A stretch of 39,413 bases of DNA from Limosilactobacillus sp. (GCF_022651205.1 NZ_JALCQI010000011.1:1-39413); one strand, 5' to 3'; shown: positions 24,346 to 33,429, counted from the stretch's first letter. The notes: generated from the sequence alone by a model not told the origin. Numbers and translations: made by a program.

Positions 24346-25168
24346 TATTATGGTTAACCAGTTGCTTTTGGTAGTACAGTAGCGAAGATGGATCCAACCG
24401 TAGCTTTTCCATTAATTGCGTAGCAGAAAGTTCTGGATGGTTGTTAAGCTCATAGAGAATATATGCCTGGTGCAGAAACTTTGGGGCTAAGCTAAAGCCC
24501 AAATAATCTTCGTCTTGACGCAGGTATTTATGGAGACCTGCATTAGATAATCCAGGGTTATCTGGTGAGAATCGTTGCTTAAGAAAAATCCGGGAAGAAT
24601 GTTGGAGTTCCTGTAATGGTTTAACGAATAGATTAAAATGATCGATAAATTGCCTTTCGCTTTCGTTAGCTGGTTTTAATTTTTGCCAAACATTTTCAAA
24701 TCCTGGAGCAAGAAATTCACTTACAGTGTACCCACGGCTAGAGAGAAAAATCGTTATACGAGTATAAAAGTGAATTTGATCATCCTGGAGAATTTCGGGA
24801 AGCTTTTCAAGCCACTTTGTTGTTAATCGTTTATTGTTGTTAGTCGCTCTTCCGTGGATTGTCAAGGTCGGGTAAATACCAATCAACTTGTGGGTAAAGA
24901 GGTAGCGAAAATAATGATTAAGGTGGGAAAGCGTCTTATTGTAGGTACTAAGAGTGATCTTTTCATCCTCTTTTAGGGCAACAAGGAACGCACGAACGTC
25001 GGCTTCAGTGAGATTGCTCAGCTTAGGATTAGCAGCAAATTCTGGACGGTTACCCATCAGAAAATTGAAGAAGTGGGTTAACGTTGCGTTATAGGTTTTA
25101 ACGGTTAACGGCGCGAGGCCCTGTTGAGTTAAGAATAATTGAAAACGATCTTCATATGGATAATTCAT
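24341..25168 (-). CDS. Degenerate tyrosine recombinase-like protein
   Basis: This 275-residue protein begins with a SAM-like core-binding domain of integrases (RFQLFLTQQGLAPLTVKTYNATLTHFFNFL and STYNKTLSHLNHYFRYLF in parts, residues 6-100). The following part keeps the outline of the catalytic fold, but the active-site residues are gone. The usual G-L-R-V-S-E-L reads GYTVSEFL, so the Arg is Thr. The LRH region reads APKFLHQAY, and no HxxR/LGH/Tyr set is present. It is intact in frame, so it looks like a kept protein, perhaps DNA-binding, rather than a fresh pseudogene. AAGGAG (complement of 25176-25181) seven bases before ATG sets the start at 25168; an in-frame ATG further up at 25207 is unlikely. 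Confidence 0.8.
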   Translation of the reverse strand: MNYPYEDRFQLFLTQQGLAPLTVKTYNATLTHFFNFLMGNRPEFAANPKLSNLTEADVRAFLVALKEDEKITLSTYNKTLSHLNHYFRYLFTHKLIGIYPTLTIHGRATNNNKRLTTKWLEKLPEILQDDQIHFYTRITIFLSSRGYTVSEFLAPGFENVWQKLKPANESERQFIDHFNLFVKPLQELQHSSRIFLKQRFSPDNPGLSNAGLHKYLRQDEDYLGFSLAPKFLHQAYILYELNNHPELSATQLMEKLRLDPSSLLYYQKQLVNHNK

Positions 25169-25250
25169 TTTAGCACTCCTTAATAAGCAATAATTTACTT
25201 TAACCATAATTCTAAACCAAAAGCTTCAAAAAGAAAAGAAATTACAACAG

Positions 25251-25280
25251 TTCACAGGCCCTTGTCAGATTTGCTATAAT
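25251..25280 (+). promoter_or_regulatory. Promoter of cca
   Basis: TTCACA (25251-25256), an 18-base spacer ending in the TGC extension, and a perfect TATAAT (25275-25280), 33 bases before the cca start. Confidence 0.78.
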
Positions 25281-25313
25281 CGAGGTTGACTATAAAATGA
25301 AGGACTTGATTAA

Positions 25314-26525
25314 ATGATCATCAAACACTTGCCAGCAATTTTTGAACCTGCTCGGCCAGTACTGCAGAAAATTGAGAATGCTGGCTTTGAGGCATATTTT
25401 GTTGGGGGCTGTGTTCGTGATACGATTCTTGGTGACAAAATTCATGATATTGATATCGCAACGAGTGCCTACCCGAGTGAGATTAAAGCAATTTTTAACC
25501 GCACGGTTGATACCGGAATTGAGCACGGCACTGTGATGATCCTTGATCATGGTACGGGGTACGAAACGACAACCTTTAGAACCGAATCGGGATACCAAGA
25601 TTTTCGTCGTCCTGATAAGGTGACTTTTGTTCGTTCATTGAGTGAGGATCTTAAGCGACGGGACTTTACAATTAACGCCTTAGCTTTAAAGGAAAATGGT
25701 GAAGTAATTGACCTATTTAATGGGCTAGAAGACTTACAGCGGCATTTAATTAAGGCTGTTGGTGATCCTAATGAACGTTTCTATGAGGACGCTCTACGAA
25801 TGATGCGGGCGGTAAGATTTGCTTCTAAACTAAATTTTGTGATTGCTGCAAAGACCTTTGAAGGAATTAAGCAAAATGCTGCCTTATTAGATAAAATTGC
25901 GGTTGAGCGGATACGGGTAGAATTTGAGAAACTCTTACTAGGACAAAATCCAGTTGCTGGTCTTAGTGATTTTCTTCAAACAGGGCTTTATCAATATTGT
26001 CCTGGATTAGGTGGTCAGAAGGAAAAATTAAGCGGACTGCTGTTATTAAATAATTGGCACCTTAAAAATAATGAGCAGGCATGGGCTATGCTTGTAACCC
26101 AATTAGGACTTAATTTGCGAGAAACAGGGGAATTTCTTCGTCAATGGAAGACCTCTAACGAACTGATCACTAGTGTAAAGAAGATGCTTCCGGTGATTGC
26201 CGGGCTAAGAACTGGCGATTTGTCAGCGTTAACCTTATTTAAGGCTGGAGAAAAAGCTGCCCAGGATGCTAATCAGGTTACAAAATTGTATGGCTGGTCG
26301 CTTCCTGATGAGCAATTAAAGAAGCAATATGATTCATTGCCGATTAAAAGTAATAAAGAGTTGGCAGTTAATGGTGGAATCCTAATTAAAGATGCGGGAA
26401 TTAAACCAGGACCATTGTTGGGTAAGATCCTTAATCAATTAACGATTCAAGTTGTTAATGGCAAACTAGCCAACGATAAACAAAGCTTAATTAATGAAGC
26501 ACAAAAGATAAAGGGAGAGGGATAA
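25314..26525 (+). CDS. cca: CCA tRNA nucleotidyltransferase
   Basis: This 403-residue class II enzyme adds or repairs the CCA end of tRNA without a template. The nucleotidyltransferase core shows GGCVRDTILGDKIHDIDIATS near residues 24-44 with its metal-binding DxD, then GTVMIL, RRDFTINALAL (about 112-122) and the base-selecting segment FYEDALRMMRAVRFA (about 155-169). The C-terminal body and tail domains follow, and there is no HD phosphohydrolase domain. It has its own promoter. The stop is five bases before the ABC-F gene, so the two are likely co-transcribed. Confidence 0.96.
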   Translation: MIIKHLPAIFEPARPVLQKIENAGFEAYFVGGCVRDTILGDKIHDIDIATSAYPSEIKAIFNRTVDTGIEHGTVMILDHGTGYETTTFRTESGYQDFRRPDKVTFVRSLSEDLKRRDFTINALALKENGEVIDLFNGLEDLQRHLIKAVGDPNERFYEDALRMMRAVRFASKLNFVIAAKTFEGIKQNAALLDKIAVERIRVEFEKLLLGQNPVAGLSDFLQTGLYQYCPGLGGQKEKLSGLLLLNNWHLKNNEQAWAMLVTQLGLNLRETGEFLRQWKTSNELITSVKKMLPVIAGLRTGDLSALTLFKAGEKAAQDANQVTKLYGWSLPDEQLKKQYDSLPIKSNKELAVNGGILIKDAGIKPGPLLGKILNQLTIQVVNGKLANDKQSLINEAQKIKGEG

Positions 26526-26530
26526 AAAGA

Positions 26531-28435
26531 ATGCAAACAATGCAAGCTGAGGGATTAACCAGTACATATGGTGAGAAAACTCTCTTTGATAATATTTCCT
26601 TTACAATTAACGAAAATGACCGAATTGGATTAATTGGTGTTAATGGAAGTGGTAAGACAAGTCTCCTTAATGTCATTAGTAAACAGACAAGTCCGGAAAA
26701 GGGAACGATTACTACGCCAAATGACTATACAATTGGTTATTTGCAACAGCAACCGGCACTTGATCCCACGAAAACGATTATGGATGCAATTTTTGCAGGT
26801 GATCAGCCAGTTTTTAAAACAATTCGTGAATATGAATTAGCGCTGGACCGGTTTAGCAACCATCCGGAAGATCCTCAAGCAATGGATCGGTACACAAAAA
26901 TGCAGGCGAAAATGGATCAAGAGGATGCCTGGGAGGCCGACAGTCGGGTTAAGACAATTCTTACTCAGTTAAAGATCAAGAATGTCAGCCAGAAGATTAG
27001 TGAATTATCCGGTGGTCAGCAAAAACGGGTTGGCCTTGCACAAGTACTAATCGAGAATCCTGACCTTTTGTTATTGGATGAGCCGACAAACCACCTTGAT
27101 CTTGATTCAGTGGTCTGGCTTCAGGAATTTCTTACTTCTTATAAGGGTGCTGTTCTTTTAGTAACTCACGATCGATACTTCCTTGATCAGGTTACTAATC
27201 ATATCTGGGAGTTATCATTTGGACAGCTCTACCATTATGACGGTAATTACCAAGACTTTGTTCGACAAAAAGCTGAACGGGTAGAGTTAGCTAAGGATAC
27301 CGAAAAAAAGAACCAACAATTATACAAGAAGGAATTAGCTTGGATGCGAACCGGGGCTAAAGCACGTTCAACGAAGCAAAAGGGACGGATTAATCGTTTC
27401 CACGAATTAGAGAACAAAGTTGGTAACCTTAAGACTGATGAAGATATTTCCATTAACCTGGGTTCACAACGACTCGGGAAAGACGTCATCAAATTTAAGG
27501 ATGCTAACCTGACTCTTGGCGACCACCAAATTCTTCACAATTTTGACTGGTTGGTTCAAGCTGGTGATCGGATCGGGATTACTGGTGAAAATGGTGCCGG
27601 GAAGACGAGTCTCCTCAACGTGATTGCTCAACGCGTCCCATTAGATAGTGGTGTACTAAAGATCGGTGAAACGGTAAAACTAGGTTACTACACTCAGCAA
27701 ACCGAGGGAATTGATGACAGTAAACGAATGATTAGTTTCTTGAGTGAGATTGCTGAAAATGTTACCGATAAGGATGGCAATAAGCTTAGCGTTACCCAAC
27801 TTCTTGAACGCTTCTTGTTCCCACGTTTTATGCATGGTACATTAATTAGAAAACTTTCGGGTGGAGAAAAGCGTCGGTTATACCTATTGAAAATTCTGAT
27901 GCAGCAGCCCAATGTTCTTTTGCTTGATGAACCAACAAATGACCTTGATATTGGAACGTTAACCGTTTTAGAGGATTATTTGGATAATTTTGCAGGGACG
28001 GTTATTACCGTTTCCCACGATCGCTACTTCTTGGATAAAGTTGCGGATGATTTGCTGATATTCCACGGTAACGGAGATATTCAACACTATACGGGTCGCT
28101 TTACGAATTATCTTGCTGATGCTAAGAAGAAGACAGAAGAACAGCAACAGCAAAAAAAGTCCATTAAGAAACAACAGCAAACCTCAGAAAAATCACCGGC
28201 TAAGGATAAGAAGAAAAAGACCAAGTTAACCTATGCTGAAAAGTTAGAGTGGGATCATATAGATGATGACCTTGATCAGCTTGATAGTAAAAGAAAATCG
28301 ATTGAAGAACAAATGACCGAGCAATCTGCTAATTACCAAAAGTTAGCGGAATTGCAAAAAGAATTAGATCAGGTTAAAAAAGAAATTGATAAAAAAACAG
28401 CCCGTTGGGAATATTTAAGCAACTTTGTTGAATAA
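26531..28435 (+). CDS. ABC-F family ATPase (Uup/YfmR-like)
   Basis: This 634-residue soluble protein has two ABC domains and no membrane part. Domain 1 has GVNGSGKTS, LSGGQQKRV and LLLLDEPTNHLD; domain 2 has GENGAGKTS, LSGGEKRRL and LLLDEPTNDLD. The linker between them (about 230-310) is charged and helical, as in ABC-F proteins that enter the ribosomal E site. A C-terminal Lys-rich stretch and coiled coil (about 545-630) match the Uup/YfmR branch, which acts in translation, with YfmR helping at difficult sequences. It could also be a DNA-linked Uup; the sequence alone does not decide. It follows cca closely and precedes thyA by 15 bases. Confidence 0.9.
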   Translation: MQTMQAEGLTSTYGEKTLFDNISFTINENDRIGLIGVNGSGKTSLLNVISKQTSPEKGTITTPNDYTIGYLQQQPALDPTKTIMDAIFAGDQPVFKTIREYELALDRFSNHPEDPQAMDRYTKMQAKMDQEDAWEADSRVKTILTQLKIKNVSQKISELSGGQQKRVGLAQVLIENPDLLLLDEPTNHLDLDSVVWLQEFLTSYKGAVLLVTHDRYFLDQVTNHIWELSFGQLYHYDGNYQDFVRQKAERVELAKDTEKKNQQLYKKELAWMRTGAKARSTKQKGRINRFHELENKVGNLKTDEDISINLGSQRLGKDVIKFKDANLTLGDHQILHNFDWLVQAGDRIGITGENGAGKTSLLNVIAQRVPLDSGVLKIGETVKLGYYTQQTEGIDDSKRMISFLSEIAENVTDKDGNKLSVTQLLERFLFPRFMHGTLIRKLSGGEKRRLYLLKILMQQPNVLLLDEPTNDLDIGTLTVLEDYLDNFAGTVITVSHDRYFLDKVADDLLIFHGNGDIQHYTGRFTNYLADAKKKTEEQQQQKKSIKKQQQTSEKSPAKDKKKKTKLTYAEKLEWDHIDDDLDQLDSKRKSIEEQMTEQSANYQKLAELQKELDQVKKEIDKKTARWEYLSNFVE

Positions 28436-28450
28436 TAACGGAGGCAAGCA

Positions 28451-29413
28451 ATGGCAATAAACGAAAATGAACAACAATATTTGGATTTAGCGCAATACGT
28501 CTTGGATAACGGTCATACGAAAAGTGATCGTACTGGTACTGGGACACGCTCAATCTTTGGCTACCAAATGCGATTTAATCTGCAAAAGGGCTTTCCAATT
28601 TTAACAACCAAGAAGGTTCCATTTGGTTTAATTAAGAGTGAACTATTATGGTTCCTCCGTGGAGACACTAATATTCAATTCTTGTTAAAGCATAAAAACC
28701 ATATTTGGGATGAATGGGCATTTAAGAAATGGGTTGAAAGTGATGAATACCAAGGCCCTGATATGACAGATTTTGGCCATCGATGGCTTCAAGATCCCGA
28801 ATTTAAAAAGGTTTACCTGAAAGAAAAGCGCAACTTCTGTGAGCGAATTGTTAATGATGATGAATTTGCTAAAAAATATGGCGACTTAGGACTTGTGTAC
28901 GGGAGTCAATGGCGTCATTGGAAGACAAGTAACGGACAAACAATTGACCAAATTGCTAACGTGATTCATCAAATTAAGACAACTCCAGATTCACGGCGGA
29001 TGATTGTCTCAGCATGGAATCCTGAAGATGTTCCTTCGATGGCCTTGCCGCCTTGTCACACAATGTTCCAATTCTACGTAAACGATGGCAAGTTAAGCTG
29101 CCAGCTTTACCAGCGAAGTGCTGATATCTTTTTGGGAGTACCATTCAATATTGCCAGTTATGCGTTATTAACCCATATGATTGCCCACCAGTGTGGTTTG
29201 CAGGTAGGTGACTTTGTTCACACCCTAGGTGACGCTCATATCTACCTGAACCATCTTGATCAAGTTAAGACTCAGTTATCACGGACTCCTCATGAAGCAC
29301 CTCAGTTGGTTTTGCCAGAGGAACCTAAGCCAATTGATCAATATCAGATGAGTGATATTAAGTTAGAAGGCTACACCCACGAGCCGGCAATTAAGGCTCC
29401 AGTAGCGGTTTAG
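28451..29413 (+). CDS. thyA: Thymidylate synthase
   Basis: This 320-residue ThyA converts dUMP and methylene-tetrahydrofolate to dTMP and dihydrofolate. The catalytic Cys202 lies in [28 protein letters not shown] near residue 22 and the segment [20 protein letters not shown] bind dUMP. The protein is longer than the 264 residues of the E. coli enzyme because of an insert of about 50 residues in the small domain (about 90-140), as in Lacticaseibacillus casei ThyA with 316. It starts after CGGAGG and is paired with dfrA, which recycles the dihydrofolate it makes. Confidence 0.98.
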   Translation: MAINENEQQYLDLAQYVLDNGHTKSDRTGTGTRSIFGYQMRFNLQKGFPILTTKKVPFGLIKSELLWFLRGDTNIQFLLKHKNHIWDEWAFKKWVESDEYQGPDMTDFGHRWLQDPEFKKVYLKEKRNFCERIVNDDEFAKKYGDLGLVYGSQWRHWKTSNGQTIDQIANVIHQIKTTPDSRRMIVSAWNPEDVPSMALPPCHTMFQFYVNDGKLSCQLYQRSADIFLGVPFNIASYALLTHMIAHQCGLQVGDFVHTLGDAHIYLNHLDQVKTQLSRTPHEAPQLVLPEEPKPIDQYQMSDIKLEGYTHEPAIKAPVAV

Positions 29414-29432
29414 GATGTTCAGGAGGAATAAA

Positions 29433-29930
29433 ATGCGAGAAGTTAACTTTATTTGGGCTGAAGATTTAGACGGCTGGATCGGTAAAGATAATAAATTACC
29501 TTGGCACGTTCCCGCCGATTTGAAACATTTTCGCCAATTGACGGCTAATCACCCGGTTATCATGGGAAGAAAGACATATGAATCCATTGGTCGGCCATTA
29601 CCTCATCGCCAAAATATTATCTTGACGCACCAAGTAATTGCCAATGAACAAGTTACCGTTGTTCATGACGTTGAAACATTAGATCAATTGATTGATGCTC
29701 TACCAGACGACCAGGTATATGTTATTGGTGGTGCACGAATTTTCTCTTTATTGATGCCATTAGTTAATAAGCTTGAACGAACAATTATTAATGGTCATTA
29801 CGATGGTGACGTAAAAATGCCATCGATCGATTACGATCAATGGCATTTGATTCAACGGAATGAATCCAAAGAAGACGGTAAAATTAATTGTTGGTTTGAA
29901 ACTTGGAAATTAAACGAACAGGAAGATTGA
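29433..29930 (+). CDS. dfrA: Dihydrofolate reductase
   Basis: This 165-residue enzyme reduces dihydrofolate to tetrahydrofolate with NADPH. It has NFIWAEDLDGWIGKDNKLPW near the start, Trp24, the catalytic acid Asp29 in HVPADLKHF, the NADPH-binding segment VIMGRKTYESIG (42-53) and YVIGGARIF. AGGAGG at 29421-29426 sets the ATG at 29433; an in-frame ATG at 29415 is too close to thyA to have a site of its own. thyA and dfrA form one unit. The 3' end overlaps the convergent hemolysin III gene by 21 bases, and no terminator separates them. Confidence 0.97.
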   Translation: MREVNFIWAEDLDGWIGKDNKLPWHVPADLKHFRQLTANHPVIMGRKTYESIGRPLPHRQNIILTHQVIANEQVTVVHDVETLDQLIDALPDDQVYVIGGARIFSLLMPLVNKLERTIINGHYDGDVKMPSIDYDQWHLIQRNESKEDGKINCWFETWKLNEQED

Positions 29931-30548
29931 GAAGTACATTAAGGTAGTTCCCACTAGCACAAAGATGTGCCAGATAAGGTGGGTATATTGAGTTGGTTTA
30001 CTGTAGATAAGTGCACCGACTGTAAATGTAAGGCCACCAGCAAGAAGTAAACCAAAACCGACCGGCCCCAGAGCATCCCAAAGTGGCCAAAAGGCAATAA
30101 TGCATAGCCATCCCATGAGGACGTATAAAAGTGTTGACCAGTGACTCTTCTTCTTTAACCAAATACTTTTGTATATTACTCCAATGATGGCTAGTCCCCA
30201 AATAACCCCGAATAGGGTCCAACCTTGCCAGCCACGGATACTTACTAGGCAGTATGGGGTATATGTCCCCGCAATCAAAATGTAAATAAAGTCATGGTCA
30301 AAAATCTGGAATATTCGGCGTGCTTTTGTAAAGTAAAGTGAGTGGAAAAGAGTAGAGAATAGGTAAAACAATACTAAGGTACTCCCATAGATTGTGAAGG
30401 TAACTATTTTCATGGGATTACCTGTCTTTGCGGCATTGATAATTAATAGGACTAAGCCAGCAATTGCCAGGCCAAGACCGATTCCATGTGTAATTGCATT
30501 ACCAATTTCGATAATTACTGAATGCTTCTTTTTAATACTTTTTTCCAT
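29910..30548 (-). CDS. Hemolysin III family membrane protein (TrhA/YqfA-like)
   Basis: This 212-residue protein has seven predicted membrane segments. Family residues are visible: EIGNAITHGIGLGLAIAG at the first segment, STLFHSLYF with the Ser and His of the presumed metal site, FDHDFIYILIAGTYTPY, and YTHLIWHIFVL near the end. It belongs to the PAQR/HlyIII superfamily, whose bacterial members are linked to membrane-lipid homeostasis; the name hemolysin is historical. GAAAGGGG before the ATG at 30548 sets the start, although the frame is open to 30650. It lies next to thyA-dfrA as in Bacillus and is transcribed against them. Confidence 0.92.
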   Translation of the reverse strand: MEKSIKKKHSVIIEIGNAITHGIGLGLAIAGLVLLIINAAKTGNPMKIVTFTIYGSTLVLFYLFSTLFHSLYFTKARRIFQIFDHDFIYILIAGTYTPYCLVSIRGWQGWTLFGVIWGLAIIGVIYKSIWLKKKSHWSTLLYVLMGWLCIIAFWPLWDALGPVGFGLLLAGGLTFTVGALIYSKPTQYTHLIWHIFVLVGTTLMYFSIFLFV

Positions 30549-30608
30549 TTTTCTACCCCTTTCGTATAATGTAGCGGTGAATTTTAGCGCTACTTTTGCT
30601 ATACTTAG

Positions 30609-30637
30609 ATAATAAATAATTAAGTTGACCATAGCAA
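30609..30637 (-). promoter_or_regulatory. Promoter of the hemolysin III gene
   Basis: Read on the - strand: TTGCTA (30637-30632), a 17-base spacer and TATTAT (30614-30609), about 60 bases before the start at 30548. Confidence 0.6.
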
Positions 30638-30666
30638 CTTTATATATCATAATAGTTTATGAAAAC

Positions 30667-30698
30667 TTGTTATCTAGTTTTTAAGACTAGATTATTAT
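30667..30698 (+). promoter_or_regulatory. Possible degV promoter with internal inverted repeat
   Basis: TTGTTA (30667-30672) and TATTAT (30693-30698) are 20 bases apart, longer than ideal. Between them lies a perfect inverted repeat, ATCTAGT (30672-30678) and ACTAGAT (30686-30692), a typical place for an operator. Confidence 0.4.
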
Positions 30699-30730
30699 AA
30701 CATAACATTTTCTAGGAAGAGTGAATTTTC

Positions 30731-31573
30731 ATGGGAAAGATTAAGATCGTTTGTGATTCTTCCGCAGGATTGACGGAAGAAGAGATCAAAAAATACGATA
30801 TTACAGTTGTTCCGTTAACGGTAATGATTGACGGAACCGTATATGTAGAACGGGAAACAATTACCAATGACCAGTTCCCAGAATTAATGAAGAATGCTAA
30901 ATCATTGCCTAAGACATCTCAGCCGCCGATTGGTAAGTTTGTTGATGCATTCAATAAACTAGGGGAAGATGGCAGTGAGGTTCTTTGTGTAAACATGATG
31001 GAATCAATTAGCGGAACGGTTCATGCTGCTGAGCAAGCTGCTGGGATGACAAAGACCAAAGTCACCGTTTACGATTCGCAAACGACTGATCGGGGAATGG
31101 CCTTTCAGATTATCGAAGCTGCAAAGGTGATTGAGAATGGTGGCTCTGTTGAGGACGCTATTAAACGTATGAAGTATATTTTTGATCATTCAAAAGTTTA
31201 TTTGGCAATTGATAACTTAGATAACCTAGTTGCTGGTGGTCGAGTTAGTAAGTTTGCAGGTGCCTTGTCTAATTTGCTGAATATTAAGGTAATGCTTCAA
31301 ATTGCTGATGGTCAAATTCATATTATTATGAAGGGACGGGGGAAGAAAGCCCTTCATAAGGAATGGGATCGAATCCTGAATGAAATGAAGAATGGCCCTA
31401 AGGTTGTGAGTGCTGGTATTTCCCACGTTGAAGGGGATAATGAGGTCGATCAACTTTTAACAAAAATTAAGGATTTTGAACCTAACCTTGATATTGTTGT
31501 CCGGGAAACGGTACCAATTATTGCTACCCATACCGGACTGGGTGCTTGCTGTTTACTTTATTATACTAAATAG
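30731..31573 (+). CDS. DegV family fatty acid-binding protein
   Basis: This 280-residue protein belongs to the DegV/FakB family, which binds a fatty acid and presents it to the kinase FakA for phosphorylation and membrane lipid synthesis. Landmarks are KIVCDSSAGL at the start, KTSQPPIGKF (about 60-69), SISGTVHAAEQAA, DSQTTDRGMAF and GGRVSKFAGALSNLLNIKVML (in parts, about 169-190). Both lobes are complete at the family length. The sequence does not show which fatty acid it prefers. The start follows AGGAAGAG. It has its own upstream region and a terminator. Confidence 0.93.
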   Translation: MGKIKIVCDSSAGLTEEEIKKYDITVVPLTVMIDGTVYVERETITNDQFPELMKNAKSLPKTSQPPIGKFVDAFNKLGEDGSEVLCVNMMESISGTVHAAEQAAGMTKTKVTVYDSQTTDRGMAFQIIEAAKVIENGGSVEDAIKRMKYIFDHSKVYLAIDNLDNLVAGGRVSKFAGALSNLLNIKVMLQIADGQIHIIMKGRGKKALHKEWDRILNEMKNGPKVVSAGISHVEGDNEVDQLLTKIKDFEPNLDIVVRETVPIIATHTGLGACCLLYYTK

Positions 31574-31592
31574 ACTAGAATTAAATATTCTT

Positions 31593-31623
31593 AAAGCGGT
31601 CATAGTCAATATGCCGCTTTTTT
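31593..31623 (+). terminator. Rho-independent terminator after degV
   Basis: AAAGCGG pairs with CCGCTTT, then CATA with TATG after a one-base bulge, around GTCAA (31593-31620). A run of T follows to 31623. Confidence 0.88.
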
Positions 31624-31643
31624 GGTAAAAGGTGAAAATTATA

Positions 31644-32567
31644 ATGAGAAAAAATAAGAACTTATTCTGGTTAGCCTTGGTTACAGTCTTAATTGTGGTT
31701 GGTGGCTGGTATAGTTATCACCATTTCCTTGGTCCTGAAATAAGACAAGAACAGCGGGTCAAAAGGGTTGAAAAGCGACATGTTAAATTAGTTGCGTTGG
31801 GAGACTCGCTTACCTATGGCCAGGGGGATGAGAAAAAAGACGGTGGCTACGTGGGCATTATAAAGCAAAAGATCCAGAATAAATACAAGAAGACAACTGT
31901 ATCAACTGCAAATTATGGTGTAAGTGGCGATCGATCTGACCAAATCCTTGCACGTTTAAACAAGCAAAAGGAGATCCAAAAGGACTTAAAAAATGCTGAC
32001 GTAATTGTGATGACGGTCGGTGGAAATGATTTAATGCAAACGCTGGAAAAAGACATTATGATGCAATCGCAAAGTAAAATTCAGTCAAATATTGATCAAG
32101 CACAGGAAACGTATGAGAATAAATTAAATCAGCTATTCACTGCCGTAAGAAAAGAAAATAAGGATGCCCCGATTTTTGTGATGAGTATCTACAATCCGGT
32201 GTATACGTACTTCCCAGATGTTGAAGCAATTAATGATTCGATCAATCAATGGAACCGAGCAACCGACAATGTAACGAAAAAATATTCAAAAATGCATTTC
32301 GTTAGCATTTATAAGGTAATGTCATATGGCCAATACCAGACTAAAGAGCAACGGCAACAACTTATTCAGCAGGAAGAGAAGATTAATCATGGGAAGGTCA
32401 AGCAGTCACAGTTGCTGGCAATTATGGGAAATAAGAATCATAATTTGAATGAATATATTTCGACAGAAGACAACTTTCATCCTAACCATTTAGGGTATCA
32501 GCATATGTCAAATCAATTATTTAAGAGCATGGTTAAGTATGATAGTTGGGAATATGTGAGGGAATAA
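31644..32567 (+). CDS. SGNH/GDSL hydrolase, YpmR-like
   Basis: This 307-residue protein has one N-terminal membrane segment (about 7-24), with the enzyme domain probably outside the cell. The SGNH blocks are GDSLTYGQG with catalytic Ser55, GVSGDRSDQ with the Gly, GGNDL with the Asn, and DNFHPNH with Asp276 and His279. It is likely an esterase or lipase of unknown substrate. AAAGGTG at 31628-31634 supports the ATG at 31644; an in-frame GTG at 31632 lies inside that site. The next gene starts four bases later, the ypmR-ypmS pair seen in Bacillus. Confidence 0.9.
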   Translation: MRKNKNLFWLALVTVLIVVGGWYSYHHFLGPEIRQEQRVKRVEKRHVKLVALGDSLTYGQGDEKKDGGYVGIIKQKIQNKYKKTTVSTANYGVSGDRSDQILARLNKQKEIQKDLKNADVIVMTVGGNDLMQTLEKDIMMQSQSKIQSNIDQAQETYENKLNQLFTAVRKENKDAPIFVMSIYNPVYTYFPDVEAINDSINQWNRATDNVTKKYSKMHFVSIYKVMSYGQYQTKEQRQQLIQQEEKINHGKVKQSQLLAIMGNKNHNLNEYISTEDNFHPNHLGYQHMSNQLFKSMVKYDSWEYVRE

Positions 32568-32570
32568 CTA

Positions 32571-33161
32571 ATGAATAGTAAAAAACAGGTTAATTGGTGG
32601 AAATGGGCGTTTATTACTTTAGTCTTGGTAATTGTCATTTCCGTGGGTGTAGTTTTGCATCGGGCAACTGCTCCAGCTCCTCAGGCTGAAATGGCACAGG
32701 AAACAAAAATAAATAATTCATCATTGGTAGTTGAATTAAACCGTAAGCAGGTAAATGCTCTTTCTGCAAACTACTTAGATAATTACCTAAAGGATAATAA
32801 AATTAAGTATAACTTTATGGTTGGTGAAAAGTACGCGACCCTAGTTGGTGATACGAAATTTCTTGGCACAAAAGTCCGGTTTGCGATTAACTTTATACCC
32901 GAACGGACAAGCCAGGGGAACGTCCTTTTACGTGCCAAAGGGTTGAGCGTTGGTCGGCTGAATATTCCAATTAAGTTCGTTATGGGGTATATTGCCAAAA
33001 ACTATAATATTCCAAATTGGGTTTCCATCAATCCAAAGAAGAAGACTGTTTTACTAGATTTAAACCGTTATAGTAAAAAACGCCAATTAAAATACTCGGC
33101 ACAAGAAATTAATATGCAGAACGGTCAATTTAAGTTCTTAATTACCGTTCCTGAAAAGTAG
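32571..33161 (+). CDS. YpmS-like membrane-anchored protein (DUF2140)
   Basis: This 196-residue protein has a short basic N-terminus, one membrane segment (about 12-28, WAFITLVLVIVISVGVVL) and an outer domain. The outer part contains VVELNRKQVNALSANYLDNYL, FLGTKVRFAINFIPER and LSVGRLNIPIKFVMGYIAKNYNIPNWVSI, in parts, which fit the YpmS family. The function is unknown. It follows the SGNH hydrolase by three bases and is probably co-translated with it, so the two may act together at the cell surface. Confidence 0.88.
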   Translation: MNSKKQVNWWKWAFITLVLVIVISVGVVLHRATAPAPQAEMAQETKINNSSLVVELNRKQVNALSANYLDNYLKDNKIKYNFMVGEKYATLVGDTKFLGTKVRFAINFIPERTSQGNVLLRAKGLSVGRLNIPIKFVMGYIAKNYNIPNWVSINPKKKTVLLDLNRYSKKRQLKYSAQEINMQNGQFKFLITVPEK

Positions 33162-33189
33162 AGTTAATAAAATCTGAGGAGGAAATTGA

Positions 33190-33417
33190 ATGGCAGTCCG
33201 TGAAAGTTTTTATCATTATCTAATGACCCAAAGAAAGCCAACCGATGCAAATGAAGTTGAACAATTTGCTAATAATGCCTTTTTTGATTCAGCATTCCCT
33301 AAACAATCAACAGATTTTGATGAAATCTCAAAATACTTGGAAGAAAATGCTGACTACTTACCGTCAATGACAATTTTTGATACTGCTTGGCAACAATACC
33401 GCGACGCAATGAACTAG
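33190..33417 (+). CDS. YozE family protein (UPF0346)
   Basis: This 75-residue protein matches the YozE/UPF0346 family: SFYHYLMTQRKPTDANEVEQFANNAFFDSAFPKQSTDFDEISKYLEEN, read in parts, covers the family core. It is small, acidic, helical and has no signal or membrane segment. Its role is unknown. AGGAGGAAA precedes the ATG. It lies 12 bases before rbgA, so both are probably in one transcript. Confidence 0.92.
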   Translation: MAVRESFYHYLMTQRKPTDANEVEQFANNAFFDSAFPKQSTDFDEISKYLEENADYLPSMTIFDTAWQQYRDAMN

Positions 33418-33429
33418 GAGGAAAAGAAA

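Noticed and set aside
25262-25267. TTGTCA as the -35 box of cca
   Set aside because: It is only seven bases from the TATAAT; TTCACA at 25251-25256 has the right spacing.
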